Counted from the stretch's first letter, positions 36,836 to 49,009 are shown. The stretch is DNA of 64,000 nucleotides from Siphonodentalium dalli (GCA_032622095.1 CP136063.1:207935934-207999933); one strand, 5' to 3'. The notes: generated by a model not told the origin, from the letters alone. Numbers and translations are program-made.

Positions 36836-38730
36836 AGGACTGTTCAAAGCACGTAACGATGACCAAGACCACCTACCTAATATTCCGAATAAACCATGTA
36901 GAGATTGTCCCAATCAATACAACGTCTGCACACACCATCCAACTAGTGTCCCAATCAACAACATTGCATGTGTACTAATCCGCAAACTAATGTTCTAATC
37001 CACCAAATGAGGCCCCAACCAACTATAGTGTCATCAACCACCAACGAATGTCGCAGAACTTTCCAATTAAGAGCAGCTCAATTCATTTAATTAGTGTCCC
37101 AAACCATTCATTGATTGCCACATGCAACATGACGTAAGTACCCCAAATCACAATTAGTGTCACAAACCAAAATTATGTTGTCCCAAACCATCCGGCGGAT
37201 GTACCAGATCACCCAATGCATGTCAGAAACCATCCAATAAGTAAACAAACCACACAACCAGCATTCCACCACCACTAACGTAGTGTTTCATACCATTAAC
37301 CGGGTACCACAACCACCCACTGAGTGTTCCATGCATACAATGGGTGGCAAAAGCACACACTATGTAATTTCCCAAAAACAACCAGCTAGTATCCCAAAAC
37401 AGCCGACGATTGTCCCAATCCAACCACACAAGGGTGTCCAAGTCACGCAGTGAGTGTCAAACCACCCAAAATGACAGTTCATATTCACCCAACTAATGGC
37501 CTAAAACATATAAAGGGTTTCCAAGTCCACCCAACGATTGATCCAAACGATCCACTGGGTGGTCCAATCCACCCAGTGGTGTCCCAAACCATAAAATGGT
37601 TAAACATGTCACCAACCATGTCCAAAACTACAGGGATAGTGTCCACAACCACCCAACGGAACGTCCTAATGAACACAATAATTGTTTTATACCATCCGAT
37701 GAATAAACCAAACCACACAGCGGGTGTCACAAACCACACACATAGTATCCTAAACAAGCCAACGGTGATCCAAACCACAATTTAGCTGTCCCAAACCATA
37801 AAATGAGTGACCGAAGCCACACAACGTGTGGCACATTCCACACATGTAGTTTCCCAAACCGTCTAACGGGTGTCTGAAACCAAACAATGAATGTTCCCCG
37901 CTATCCAACGAGTGCTACAAACCACATAGGTAGTGTCCACAACCACCCATTGGGTGTCATAATCCACGACTAGTGTACCATACTATCCAATGAGTACCCC
38001 AAACCACCCAGCCAGTGTCCCGGACATAGCCCGCTATATGTATGTCCCAATCCTCCATTTGAGTGTCCCAAACGTCCAAGTTTAGTACCAAACCGCCCAG
38101 CGAGTGTCACAAAATACCAAAATGAGTTATAAACCAATCGCCCAACTAGTGTTCTAAACCACACAGTGAGTGTCTCGAACCATCCATGTGGTATCCCAAA
38201 CAAATCATCGGGTGTCGCAAACTACACGACGGCCGTCACAAACAGTCCCCCAAACCGCACAACTAGTGGTTCAGTTCATCGAGAGTTTCTAAGACCGTCC
38301 AACTAGACTAGTGTCTAAATTCATCCAATGAGTCAAATCCACACTAATGTACACTGCTATCCATCTAGTATATCAATGATCAACCAAGTGTCCCAAAAGT
38401 ATCAAATGAGTTCCCAAACCATACAACGAGTATTCCGTTTTGGTCTGGTTTGTAAACTTGACTTGGGACACTGATTTGTTGGGTTGGGCACTCGGTGCAT
38501 GGTTTTGATGGTTTGTGACACTAGTTGGATGAACGTGACATACTTTGGTGGTTTTGGTGTACCAGTTCGATAGATTTAGACACTAGTTGTGTGGTTTGGA
38601 AAGTAGGACACCTGCTGTTTGGCATAAGACACTCTTTGTATGAATCAATACACCCGTTGGATGGATAGATTGGGCACTCATTGGCTGGTTTGTAACATTC
38701 GCTATGCGGCTTTGGGACTCGAAATCGAGT
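36836..38730. repeat. Degenerate ~21-bp minisatellite with an orientation switch near 38440
   Basis: From about 36836 to 38430 the plus strand repeats variants of GTGTCCCAAACCACCCAACGA at roughly 21-bp spacing, with much divergence. From about 38440 to 38730 the complementary form (GGTTTGGGACACT-like) is on the plus strand. This causes 7-residue periodicity in open frames of 70-111 codons on both strands, which I do not treat as genes. Confidence 0.85.
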
Positions 38731-39289
38731 ATTTAATTTGATAATAGTTTTCATATAAATGGACACGACCTGATGACATTTTGCGAAAACTGCCAAATTG
38801 TTATTCTTTTGGTCGTCATTGTGTCCGCTATTTTGGATATTGATGGCTTCATATCTACCCAAATTGGCACGGCGGACCATCTCTGACATATCCTTAGTAC
38901 TAGGTACACTCGTGTGCTCTTCTCTGGACATTAAAATAAAGGTTGATAACTTGTCTAGCAATTTAGTGCACCTACTTCGAACTTCGATTTTGAGGGATAT
39001 ACAAGGGCCAAATCCTCGTGATATGGCACACAATAATCGGATTTAAACTGAGCATCATATATGGTGGGTCACTGGTCATTTAATCCAATAGGTGTTGTAT
39101 AAATAGAAACGATCCGATTAAACTTAACGAAATATCCCTATGTTTTACTACTCCGGGTCGCGTTATGGTCCCCAATGAATCATGTCTTATTGTTTTGGAT
39201 GAAACCGGAAAATGTAAAACATTTCTTTTAAATGATTCAAGCTGACAAGCCACGTGCTGTGTAGTTTATGTATTACTATATCTACCGTA
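38731..39289. other. Non-coding sequence
   Basis: A minus-strand frame of 170 codons (38521-39033) begins here, but its C-terminal third is only translated minisatellite. Its N-terminal part matches no family I can name. Confidence 0.4.
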
Positions 39290-39736
39290 TACAATAATTC
39301 GCCGCTCTTCGTGACTAACAGTCAGGCAAGTATCATCGACATACAATCGCGCTCAATAATGTAGGTTATCTGCAAATCATTGATGTAATACAATGAATAG
39401 GAAGGGTCCAAGAACATGTTCCTGGGGGACTCCAACAATAATAGGCTTGCTTTCAGAAAAGGTGGTTCCCATCATGACACGTTGTCTGCGATTGCTTATA
39501 TAATCAGATAACCAGCTCAGACGTTCTCCTACAACTTCATATGATTCTAACTTCGCCAAAAGACCTCTGTGCCAAACCATTTCAAATGCCTTTGACATGT
39601 CATAGAATAGATCGAAAGTGTGTAAACGGTTATCAAATGACATGCACAAAGAATGATAGAGATATGTCGTGCATAGGTGGGATATGGGTCGATTCGCGTG
39701 GAAGGATGGGGTATTGGTAAATGACCCATGGTGCAT
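39290..39736 (-). pseudogene. LINE reverse transcriptase fragment (Jockey/CR1-type)
   Basis: The minus strand reads YDMSKAFEMVWHRGLLAKL, LSWLSDYISNRRQRV and GVPQEHVLGPFLFI. This corresponds to the RT fingers and palm block, where active elements have D-SKAFD-VWH and GVPQGSVLGPLLF. Two frame shifts follow: one frame reads YYINDLQITYII, and the next reads YVDDTCLTVSH, the catalytic YxDD box. The conserved G after GVPQ and the second D of SKAFD are changed. Only about 150 codons remain; both ends are missing. It differs from the relic at 27950-29480 and from the LINE at 41-49 kb. Confidence 0.85.
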
Positions 39737-39832
39737 TCAAGAAATAACAGTTTTAAACTCAGACATAAAAAACAATGATTTTATAGAACTTCAACGAATT
39801 TGAATCGCTAAATGTATATATCTCAACGAATG

Positions 39833-39847
39833 TCTCTCTCTCTCTCT
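39833..39847. repeat. (TC)n microsatellite
   Basis: Short CT dinucleotide run, about 7 units. Confidence 0.85.
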
Positions 39848-41405
39848 ATTGACTAAATTGATAGGCTAAATAGCATATGGACAGTGCCTGACAGTTTTTC
39901 TCCTTTGGCGTGAGGGTTAGCTTTACGGCTATTACTCGGGAACTGTTCATAACTGCGCCGCCGTGAGGTTCCACGGAATAATGCTTTTTCTAACGATTTA
40001 TGATATTACCCGATCTATGGTATTCAAAATGTTGAAATGGAAACATTTCGAATCGTCACGAAAAAAAATTGCGACGTCGCGTAAGTCGTCACGATGTCAT
40101 GACAGTTTAGAGAAATTAACAACTACATTCAGAACATATCAACACATGGTGTGTTCGTTCATTGCAAGACGAATCACTATAGACGCTTGACTATCTGTGA
40201 GTGTTTGGTGTTGTATTGTCCACTCCGCCGTAGTCGACAAAAACGTCGATAAATCTGGAGGGGGCCTTGGAAATAGGGCCGAAATCCATATTTGTCTGCC
40301 ACTTGTTGCTGTGCGAAAAACGGATTCGGAATAAGAGATAATTTTGCCATGAAAAAACTAGTCAATATAATTCCGTTTCTATGGCCACAACCCATCTATC
40401 CACGCCTAGACTATATCTTGGGCATGGAACAATAGACGCGTGTTCCTTGTTAGTATGTTTCTGTTGTGCAGGCAAAACACAAGGCGGTTCATTTATCTCA
40501 CGTCTATGTGTAAAATCGAAAACAGTTGGATAATTCCTTTGACAAGCTTTTGTAAAATTCATAGAATCCATTTAGTAAAGACAGATAAATAGGGAATCTA
40601 AAGAGAAATGTGTTGCTCAAGTCTACATTTGCCGTACGCAGGTCGGCAGGTCGGACAAGTGTTCGGTGCATTTGACCTAATGTTCTGAGGCTAAATACAC
40701 ATGCTTCTGTCTGAGAAAGTAATGAATACCGCGTCAATCCTATTATACCCACAATAATGCCTATATGTATATCGCTCTCACACTCCCGGCTTACGGGCAT
40801 TACGGAGAGTGATCGAGTAGATCCTTATTTTGACTTTGTCCATGAATTTTTTTGGGCGATCGTTTCGTCCTGGGGGGATTAGAATATTTAGATAAACAAA
40901 CTGCAGTGTATGTCTCTCAATCAACGGAATATTGCTGGCGTCGCGTCACGTCCGTTCTCCGTTCACGCACGGATGTGTCGAAATTTAAAGTGGCGCATAA
41001 ATCACAAACGAACTGTATTTATTTGAACTTCTAAATCATGTCTACGTAAATGTAAATTTGAAGCAGGGGCAATAATACGGTAAATACATGCGATATCGAT
41101 ATACAGACTTTATATACTGTGCTTGTTGGTTATTAGTCTCTGTGATCCAACTAGTTAGTATCGAGATCGAAATGAAATCACGACAATGATGAGTGATTTA
41201 TAGAGTCGCCAATGACATCTAGTGAAAAGTATGCACGTGATGTCACCAAGTCAAGGAGGCCAGAAAAATATGTTGGCAATTAATTGCCAAACTATACATC
41301 TATAATGAAATGTTAGCGTCAAATTGCTCGCCGATATGTTGCACCAACAATCATATAGTAGATTTTGGTGTTATTATGAAGTTATTCCGATAAAGGACAT
41401 TGAAG
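39848..41405. other. Non-coding sequence
   Basis: No supportable gene or element. Frames are short and unrecognised. Confidence 0.45.
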
Positions 41406-42166
41406 ATGTTTACTGATGACAAATTGAAACGAATGGCATCGTCGGATATAACACTGCCACCATCAAAGAATTATATAAGCTGTCGAATAGCTTTACATGT
41501 TCGCCGGAAATTGCAGTTTTTCAAGTTGGATTGTCGGACACAATAAGGCAGAGTTTGATAATAGAAAACCAAGCTGACGATTTTACTGTTGGACATATTA
41601 TTCCAAAACAAGTGAGTACGAGCATCATAGGCGATAACCAAATTTTTCGTGGTACTTTTAGTACACCCCAAACTGTCACCGTTATCGATATTTCAAAAGT
41701 ATTCAATGAGAACCAGATTGACATTCTAGAATAATTGGATTCTATCGCTGAATTAGTTCGCCATTGAGCTGTTTGTCGACTGGAGAACATGGAACTAAGA
41801 TCAATTAAAATGGAGCAGAGGGTTAGAACACTGGAAACTAATTCGTATTGGGGAAAAGGCAGAAATACATTCCTTCAAGTACAAGGCTTTGAATGAAAAC
41901 ACGAGCCGTATATGTACAGCTTTTAACGAAATTAACTGTAAACTAACTAATATGGGTACTATTAAAACTAATATCCAGGATGTTATTAAAGCGACTGGAG
42001 AACATGGAACTAACATCGGTTAAAATGGAGCAGAGGGTGGGAACACTGGAAACTACTTCGTATTGGGGAAAAAGCAGAAATACATTCCGCCAAGTACAAG
42101 GCTTATTATGAGGCACTGGATAAAGGAAATTGTGTATTAGAACATTTACCAAACTTAGAGGAAATA

Positions 42167-42965
42167 GTGAATAAACTCCAATCTGATAATAGTTATCTAT
42201 ATGAATTTGTTAAAGATCTGCAAATAAGGTCCATGCGAGAAAATCTTGCATTTAGTGGGAAAGAGGAATGTGAAAACAGCAGCGAATTACACAGCAGAAA
42301 ATTACACAGCAGCGAATTACACAGCAGCGAATTACACAGCAGAAACATTCTGGAAGAGTTTATAAGTGAAAAATTAAAGATTAAGGATAAAATAATTCTG
42401 GATAGTGTACATAGAATGTGTCAACAATATCAACGTGGGTATAAACCTATTGTTGCAAAATTCCACTATTATAAGGAAAGATAAAGGGTCCGGAAAGAAT
42501 ATTCATGCTGGCAAGGCTCACGCAGATACTTTCTAAGTAAACAATTCCCACAACAAAGAAAAAGAGGTGTTATTGCCAGTCGCGAAGGGTGGAAAGAAAA
42601 TGGGAAATAAAGCGCGTGTTGTTGCAGATAAAGTGTATAAGAATAATAAACAGGTTCAATCTCATATTACAGCCCACTATAACTCCAAAGATTTCGAAGG
42701 ACGACAGATTATACAATTCCCACATACTAGTTATCCGGAGAGGCAGCAACCTGATCTGCATACCAATCAGAGCTCAAAGAAAACTGAACAAATTAGGACT
42801 AATTCTGAAATGAATAGAAAACAGGAATCACGAGGTCGCACTTACAGGTCACACACTGCTAAAACTAGTCAAGACAATAAGGCGCCCAAAGCTCAGACGC
42901 AGTATTTATCTTTCCAAAAGAGGGCACAACAAAGCCAACCTAATAATTCACAGAGAGCCTACTAG
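42167..42965 (+). pseudogene. LINE ORF1-like protein remnant
   Basis: LQIRSMRENLAFSGKEE, IKDKIILDSVHRM and GYKPIVAKFHYYKER (42167-42484) match the core of L1/Tx1-type ORF1 proteins, which are RNA-binding chaperones of the retrotransposon particle. A stop and frame change follow. The next 130 codons (42567-42965) are basic and rich in Q, N, K and S, as in ORF1 C-terminal tails. A 15-bp unit (CAGCAGCGAATTACA) repeated near 42278-42345 inserts SELHS-type repeats into the core. Confidence 0.7.
42278..42345. repeat. 15-bp tandem repeat inside LINE ORF1
   Basis: About four units of AGCAGCGAATTACAC, one with AAAATT in place of GCGAATT. The unit length is in frame, so the ORF is preserved across it. 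Confidence 0.85.
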
Positions 42966-43189
42966 TACTATGTCTGGAAATGGTTCAAATGTGGACCTAA
43001 CGATGCATAATAGTCCTGCTCCACAAAGTAAGACTTTTACTGCGCTGACTAATTCACATGCTGGATATTCTGATACAAACTCACAAAGAATGAAAGGAAT
43101 TTTGACAATGGAGCCCAACGTGACAATGGAGAGATTGAAGCTGAAATCACCAACCCTGGGTCTGGATGACGAGACGCCGGGTGGGAAGA

Positions 43190-43640
43190 TGTATGTGGAC
43201 TGAGATCGAAACTATCTGACCCAGTATTTGTTGATTATATTGATGCTTTTTGGTATATTCTTTTATTTCAGGAAGCAACAATTGACAGAACTGACATACT
43301 GGCAATATATGGGTTCCATGTTTCCCCAACCAAAAGTAGAGAGACAATGACAGCCCACCGTTCTGGTGGGCTGTTCATATTAGGGAATGTTTAGTAACCG
43401 TTGCATCTATTATTGATGATTATAATGAATGTGTGCTCTGGTTTAAGTTCGATTTCATTATTGGAAATATGTATATGCCGGGCAAACGTTCAAAATACTA
43501 TAATGAGAGTGTTTGATAATCTTGCGCTCTCAATATTGGATAAATTCCAGTATACTGATATAGTTGAAATCATAGGTGACTTAAATTATTGTTAAGGACA
43601 CAAATCTACTGCAGGGTGTATCAGTGCGGACCTATTAGAC
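43190..43640 (+). pseudogene. LINE APE-type endonuclease remnant
   Basis: Frames read LRSKLSDPVFVDYID with LLFQEATIDRTD, then HRSGGLFILGN (43190-43390), FDFIIGNMYMPGKRSKYYN (about 43435-43505) and EIIGDLNY (about 43565). These correspond to the E-T, SGG, Y-P and GDFN blocks of apurinic-like endonucleases that nick target DNA for LINE integration. Stops and frame changes separate the blocks, and the GDFN asparagine lies in a changed GDLNYC context. Confidence 0.7.
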
Positions 43641-43831
43641 TCATGGGACTGAAACAATGTAATGAGCATAACGCACATGGTTTCACAAGATAAATACAAT
43701 AACAGTATGTGAACCAGTTTAATATAAATATGTATTCATTCTGTAAACTGATTACAGCAAATGGGCACTTTGGATATGAAAGTGGATTGGGCGATATCAT
43801 TTTAACCCTTTACCCAACAGAAGGGCCCTGT

Positions 43832-43893
43832 GCCAATGCATTCTCTTATATATGCGAGGCGACCTATGGTCGACTATAAGAGAATGCATTGGC
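43832..43893. repeat. First hairpin of the TTAA MITE
   Basis: GCCAATGCATTCTCTTATA at the left pairs with TATAAGAGAATGCATTGGC at the right. The central part is TATGCGAGGCGACCTATGGTCGAC without the last arm segment. Confidence 0.9.
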
Positions 43894-43972
43894 TTAACAC
43901 ATTCAAAATTATAAAATTGTTAAAGAATGTAAGAAAAAATGGTAAAAAGTGTTAAAAAAAAGATTTTGTTAG

Positions 43973-44041
43973 GCCAATGCATTCTCTTATATATGCGAGG
44001 CGACATATGGTCGACTCGCATATATAAGAGAATGCATTGGC
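43973..44041. repeat. Second hairpin of the TTAA MITE, 27-bp perfect arms
   Basis: The first 27 bases (43973-43999) are the exact reverse complement of the last 27 (44015-44041), around a 15-base centre GCGACATATGGTCGA. The outer flank CCCTGTG before the first hairpin also pairs with CACAGGG after this one. This suggests that one long hairpin was partly duplicated internally. Confidence 0.9.
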
Positions 44042-44639
44042 ACAGGGCATAACTGTAACTATCACAATGTGGTCAAGGAGCCGGTTCCAATGATATCCAT
44101 ATTTGTATGGTTCTATTGAGACAGACCGAAGATATTTTAGGCTGTTGAAGCTTTATTTGGCCGGTTTTGGCCGGTTTGTTGGGTAAAGGGTTAAAGAAAT
44201 CAGTGGTATTGATTATCTTGCATATACAGTGCATCCTTTGAGTAATTGCTTTTAAATTTCCAAATATAGATAAGTTTAATATATTTCTGAGTGATGCGCA
44301 TGCACCGATACACGATATTATTAGGTTGAAGACAGGGTTGTGAATTGCAAAAACAATTAGTGATTATCTAAAACTGAAAATTGTCTATCGACATGGGACA
44401 ACAACATTGCTGAAGACTACGTTTATGCTATTAACATGAGCAAAGTAGCCGAAATGTAACCTCACTGAATGAACTTATAGAAACTAAAGACATCTGTCTT
44501 CACCGTGTAGACTAAGTAGCTAACAGTATCAAATTAATATATGGGGAGACAGCAAATAATGTATTTAGAAGAAAGAATAGAAATCATACGAAAGAGAAAA
44601 AGAGGAAATATTTTCTAAGGTATACAATTGAAAGCAAAA

Positions 44640-45777
44640 ATTTGCTCACAAGAATGAGAAAAGCAGACCGCATGGCCAAAATTAGCCCATTCCCTGCTAA
44701 TCTGGAAGCATGCAGGGCAATTAGGCTGGATTATAAAATTAAATTGAGGAAAAGTAAAACAGGATTCGTCCATAAATGCCGAAAAGAAAAATCATAATGA
44801 GGTTCAACAGTCCTAAAACTTTCTGGGACATTATTCGGAAACTAGATAGTCAAACCAGTGATCACAACCCTGTGATTGTAAAATTTATTAAAAGAATGAA
44901 TATATTAAATCAACTTCACAATTTCAAAAATATATACCTGAAATTATTTAGCATTATTATAGAATGTGGTAAATGTCCCTCTAATTGGGCAGTATGCATA
45001 ATAAAGCCCATATACAAGAGAAATGTGCAAAGGATGACCCACATAGCTATAGAAAAACTACTCCAGTAAGTTGTGCATCTAACTTATTCACTAGTATGCT
45101 TAGTATAATATATGATCTTCTTGATAGGTTTTGCCTGCTAAGTGAAACACAATGCCGGTTATATGCATGGATACTAGAGGCGTGACCAGTTTCTCTTTAT
45201 ATGCACTAACTGAAATCACTAAGCGCAGATAATCGCGTATATATTGTGCATTTGTAGATTAACTAAAGCCGTCGATACGGTGTGGAGAGATGGTCTGTGG
45301 TATAATTGATTCAACATGGCATTAATGGTAGGATCTTTGAGATTATAAGAAATATATATTCAGATCTTAAATCGTGTGTAATTGACAATGGAAGCAAATC
45401 AGATTTCTTACCACGTATGATCGGTGTGAAGCAGTGTAATATTTATCCCCCAGTACTTTTTTCGCTCTACCTCAATGACCTGGCAACTTATTTAAATTAT
45501 ACTGAATGTGTTGGAGTGTCCATTCCTGCTGTAACCGATAGAAGCTTTGATATAAATAACTATATTAGACTGATGTGTTTGCTATGTGCAGATGGTATAA
45601 CTCTTATGTCTACCTCGGCAGTTGATTTTCAATACATGCTAGATAGATACAATGAATATTGTGAAAATTGGAAACTTTCAGTAAATGTATCTAAAACTAA
45701 GGTGGTTGTATTTGGAAAAAAATAAGGTTAATAGTATATTTCATGTTGGTGGCGTTACAATAGAATGCGTAAATTCC
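44640..45777 (+). pseudogene. LINE reverse transcriptase remnant, first copy
   Basis: Pieces read KTFWDIIRKLDSQ, CPSNWAVCIIKPIYK, DDPHSYRKTTPVSC (about 44810-45090), then a 139-codon frame (45306-45725). That frame contains IGVKQCNIYPPVLFSLYLNDL, where LINEs have GVRQGxxLSPxLFxLYLNDL, LLCADGITLMS in place of the catalytic LLYADDxxLMS, and LSVNVSKTKVVVFGK. Both the tyrosine and the second aspartate of YADD are lost, so it cannot be an active polymerase. The coding then runs to VNS and is cut at 45777 by the foldback element. It resumes at 49010. Confidence 0.85.
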
Positions 45778-48700
45778 GGTGTGACTACTTACTGCCCATG
45801 CGGCCCCAGGAGCCCGTGAGCAGTATAATATGATGCCTTGTGGTAGTAGGATACAAAAGAATCATATGTTGTGAAAATTGACTTGCTGTGTCATCCACTG
45901 GCGGGTTTATTAACCCTTAAATGCCGATATTGACTAAAAGAACACGGGAGGTCCCGGGCAGACCCAGAGACCCGATCACATTATATATGGATGACTAATG
46001 GTAGCGAGGCACTTACTAAATGTTTGCTGTGAAGATTGACTTGTTCACGGCCGGCTTCATTAACCACTTAAATGACGATATGTGCCATATGGATCGGGAG
46101 TGGAGCGAGGCGGACATAATTGCTTTGTCCGTATTAGTTCCTCTCGGTCAGACGTTGAGCACGTGTGAGTTCTGTGGCCGCGCCCTCGGGTGCTGCTGCC
46201 CTCGTGCTTAACGCCAGTCAGACGGTTTTGGATTAGGCTTATGAATTTAATCCCCGAAGCCGTTCTGGCCGCAGTGCAAACGAGTCGGGTAGTTGACACT
46301 CCAGTCTATCAGGGGCTACCTGACCCTTTGCCTGGAGTTCCGGACTGAAGATGCTGGTACCCAGAGATCTCAGGACCGGGACGTTAACTCCAGAACCACC
46401 CGCTGTCATATGACGAAATAGAAAGTACCAACAAAGAAGAAGACGCCTTCCAAAAGAAGAAGGGACGCTGCCATACGGGCGAAATGGAAGAGCAGGATGG
46501 GGGTGACCGTTGATCGGCCGATCACCCCTCCCCGTGTGGACCAGCCGTCCAGTGTCGCAGTCGGCAGGTCGGAGTTGTCTGAGAGACGCCCAGACGACCC
46601 GACCTGCATGGAGACCGACATTGTTCCAGCTAGCAGGGACTCCGTGGATCTGCCGGAGGTCCCTGCTGTTGTCGAGGCTAGTGGAGAAAGGGAGCAGGAT
46701 ACCACCCCTGCTGTTCCTGCGGCCAGCTTCGAGGTGGAGTTGGGCAGTTTGCCACCTCGAACACCGGAGTACCATCACTTACCGGTGTCCCCCAGCTCCA
46801 CCACCACCACGGAAAAGGTGCAGTAATCAACACCCCCTGCTCCTGATGAAGATGGGGCAACAGCATTATCGGCTCTCAATGCTAAAATTCAACAACAACG
46901 TGAAGAAACAGAAAAATGGAATGCAGAATGGGAAAAACGAAAGGAAGAAGACAAACGAAGACGGGAACAGCTCATGACTACATTACTGCAGACACATCAG
47001 ACATCACCTCCATCTCCATCTACGTCATCGGGAAAAAAGAACCCGAAAAAAAAGAAGAAAAAAGAAACATTAATTTAACATCTCCAAAAACATGCTCTTT
47101 TTTAATATTGATAAATAAAGCTTAAAATGAGGAGTTAGGGAAAGGGCCTCTCGGCCCTTTCGAAGATCCCGGTGTTAGCCCCTCCCCCCAAACTACAATC
47201 CCTGCATATGTGCCAGAAGAGGACTGGTGAGCCCGTACAAGTCCGAGAAGGCCCGGGCGGCCCAATGGGCCCGCGGACAGTATAATATGATACCATGTGG
47301 TGGTTGGATACATACAAAGCATAGGTTATAAACAATTACTTGCTGTGTCATCCACCGCCAGTGTTATTAACCCTTTAACTGACTATTTGCTAAAAGAACC
47401 CAAGAGAGCCTGCGCAGACCCAGAGATTCGATCACACTAAATATTGATGAATAATTATAACCAGACACCTATTAAACGAAAACGGTGAAATTTTACTCAC
47501 CGTCTCGTTCCCGGCCGGATTCATTAACCCCTTAAATGACGATACGGTCCAGAAGAGAGCACGTGAGAGCCCGGGCGGCTCCATGTGCCCACATGCTGTA
47601 TAATTTAATGCCGTATGGTAGTAGGATACACACTAAGCATATATTGTGACAATTGACTTGCTGTGTCATCCACCGGTGGTTTTATTAACCCTTTAAATGC
47701 CGATATTGGCTAAAAGAACCAATGAGAGCCCGGCACACCCAGAGACCGGATCAAACTATATATCGATAATTACTGGTAGTGAGACACTTACTAAACGTAA
47801 ACTTTGAAGATTGACTCGTCATCTCGTTCATGGCTGGGTTAATTTGCCCCTTAAATGACGACGCCCGGGCCTGCTCGAGCTCTCTCTTGGTCTTCTAACA
47901 TATACCTTTATTTAAGGGGTTAGTGACCGGCCATGAACGAGATGTCGAGCCGATCTTCACAGTTTATGTTTTGTATGTGTCTGCCTACATCTGGGTCCAC
48001 CCGGGCTCTCCTCGAGTCCCGGGTTCTTTCAGCCAATATCGGAATTTAAAGGGTTAATAAAACCGGCGGTGGATGACACAGCAAATAATCTTTCGCAATC
48101 TATACTTAGTATGCATCTCACTACCATAAAGCATCATATTATGTTGTCCATGGGCCCTTGTGGCTTCTCGGGCTTGCCCGGGATCTCCTGTGCTCTTCTG
48201 GCACATGTCGTCGTTTACGGGTTAAAGATACGGGCGGCGTTGGCGTTGGGTATGCTGTTAAAATATTCAGCTCCGTCAAAAATCGCCATAAACAGAAATA
48301 GTAAAATAAAGACAGTATGTTATTGTCAAATGTTTTTCTTTTGTAATGTAAACAAAAGCAAAAAACGTTACAGAACCTGGCTTTTGTTTAGATCCGGAAA
48401 TGGTAAACATAAAGAGCGTTATTTGTTACTGTTTTCCAGACATGAAAATAATAAAGAGCGTTTATATCATTTGTGTGTGACTAACTAATAGAATTGCGCT
48501 GTGTTATGTAAACAGAAGCAAAACTTCTGTAACACGAGAAGGTTCCTGTTTACGCACACCATCGTACGTCTTGTCAATATACTATTTACGCGCTGATTAT
48601 GTTTGGCATATGAACAAAACTATATATATTTTAATATTCCTTCCGTTGATGGCGATTTGAACAAATATGAATATTTCTGCAACGAACTCCGCCCGTGCCT

Positions 48701-49009
48701 TTAATGAAGCCGGCCTTGAAAGAGATGGTCAACCTTCACAGTATAACTTTAGTAAGTGCCTCTATACCATTAGTCATCAATGTATAATGTGATCGGGTCT
48801 ATGTGTGTGCCTAGGCTTTCTCTCTGGTTCTTTTAGTCAATATCGGCATTTAAATGGTTAATAAACCCACCGGTTGATGACACAGCAAGTGAATTTTCTT
48901 ACTATATGCTTAATTTGTGTCCTACTACTATAAGGCATCATATTAGGCTGTCCGTGGGGCGCATTGGCTCGCCCGGCTCGGGCATGCTCGGGCAGTAATT
49001 AATCACACC
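45778..49009 (+). mobile_element. 3232-bp modular foldback element, copy 1
   Basis: Inserted in LINE RT between 10-bp duplications CGTAAATTCC (45768-45777 and 49010-49019). Ends are GGTGTGACTACTTACTGCCC and the inverted GGGCAGTAATTAATCACACC. Long TIRs of about 300 bp share, in order, TAATATGATGCCTT, CTTGCTGTGTCATC, TTTATTAACC, GCCGATATTGACTAAAAGAAC, CCCGATCACATTATA, ATGACTAATGGTA and GGCCGGCTTCATTAA. Further units of the same module lie at about 47200-47530 and 47535-47870 (direct) and 47880-48240 (inverted), making five in all. Between the first and second modules is a GC-rich coding-like region (46239-47125). A 9-10 bp TSD would suit a Mutator-like element, but no transposase is recognised. 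Confidence 0.9.
46410..47125 (+). pseudogene. Broken copy of the element-encoded 238-residue ORF
   Basis: Corresponds to the intact frame at 57378-58094. Here codon 4 is TAG instead of AAG. Further on, a GTGCAGTAA appears where the other copy has GGGCAGGAA. One A is missing from the A-rich tract near 47050, which shifts the frame before the C-terminal residues. Overlapping frames on both strands (for example 46239-46778 minus) are shadows of this GC-rich region. Confidence 0.75.

Larger units (their letters stand above)
43802..44194. mobile_element. TTAA-flanked MITE containing two large hairpins
   Basis: TTAACCCTTTACCCAACA on the left and TGTTGGGTAAAGGGTTAA on the right form a perfect 18-bp inverted repeat that includes the TTAA target duplication. 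TTAA plus CCC-type ends points to piggyBac-like transposition. It is inserted in the LINE; removing it joins ATATCATTTTAA to AGAAATCAG. No ORF. Confidence 0.9.

Noticed and set aside
37450-37785. 111-codon plus frame and overlapping minus frame in the 21-bp repeat
   Set aside because: The 21-bp unit is a multiple of 3, so open frames are expected from the repeat itself.
38521-39033. 170-codon minus frame as a host exon
   Set aside because: The C-terminal third is translated 21-bp repeat. The N-terminal part matches no family I can name and has no clear splice sites.
46020-46211. 63-codon frame with CEFCGRALGCCCP (and 56988-57179) as a zinc-finger protein
   Set aside because: Its first half is translated terminal-module sequence that recurs elsewhere in the element, and only one CxxC pair is present.
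46239-46778. 179-codon minus frame (and its duplicate 57207-57746) as a gene
   Set aside because: It lies antisense to the element ORF in a GC-rich stretch where long frames arise by chance, and it shows no recognisable domain.
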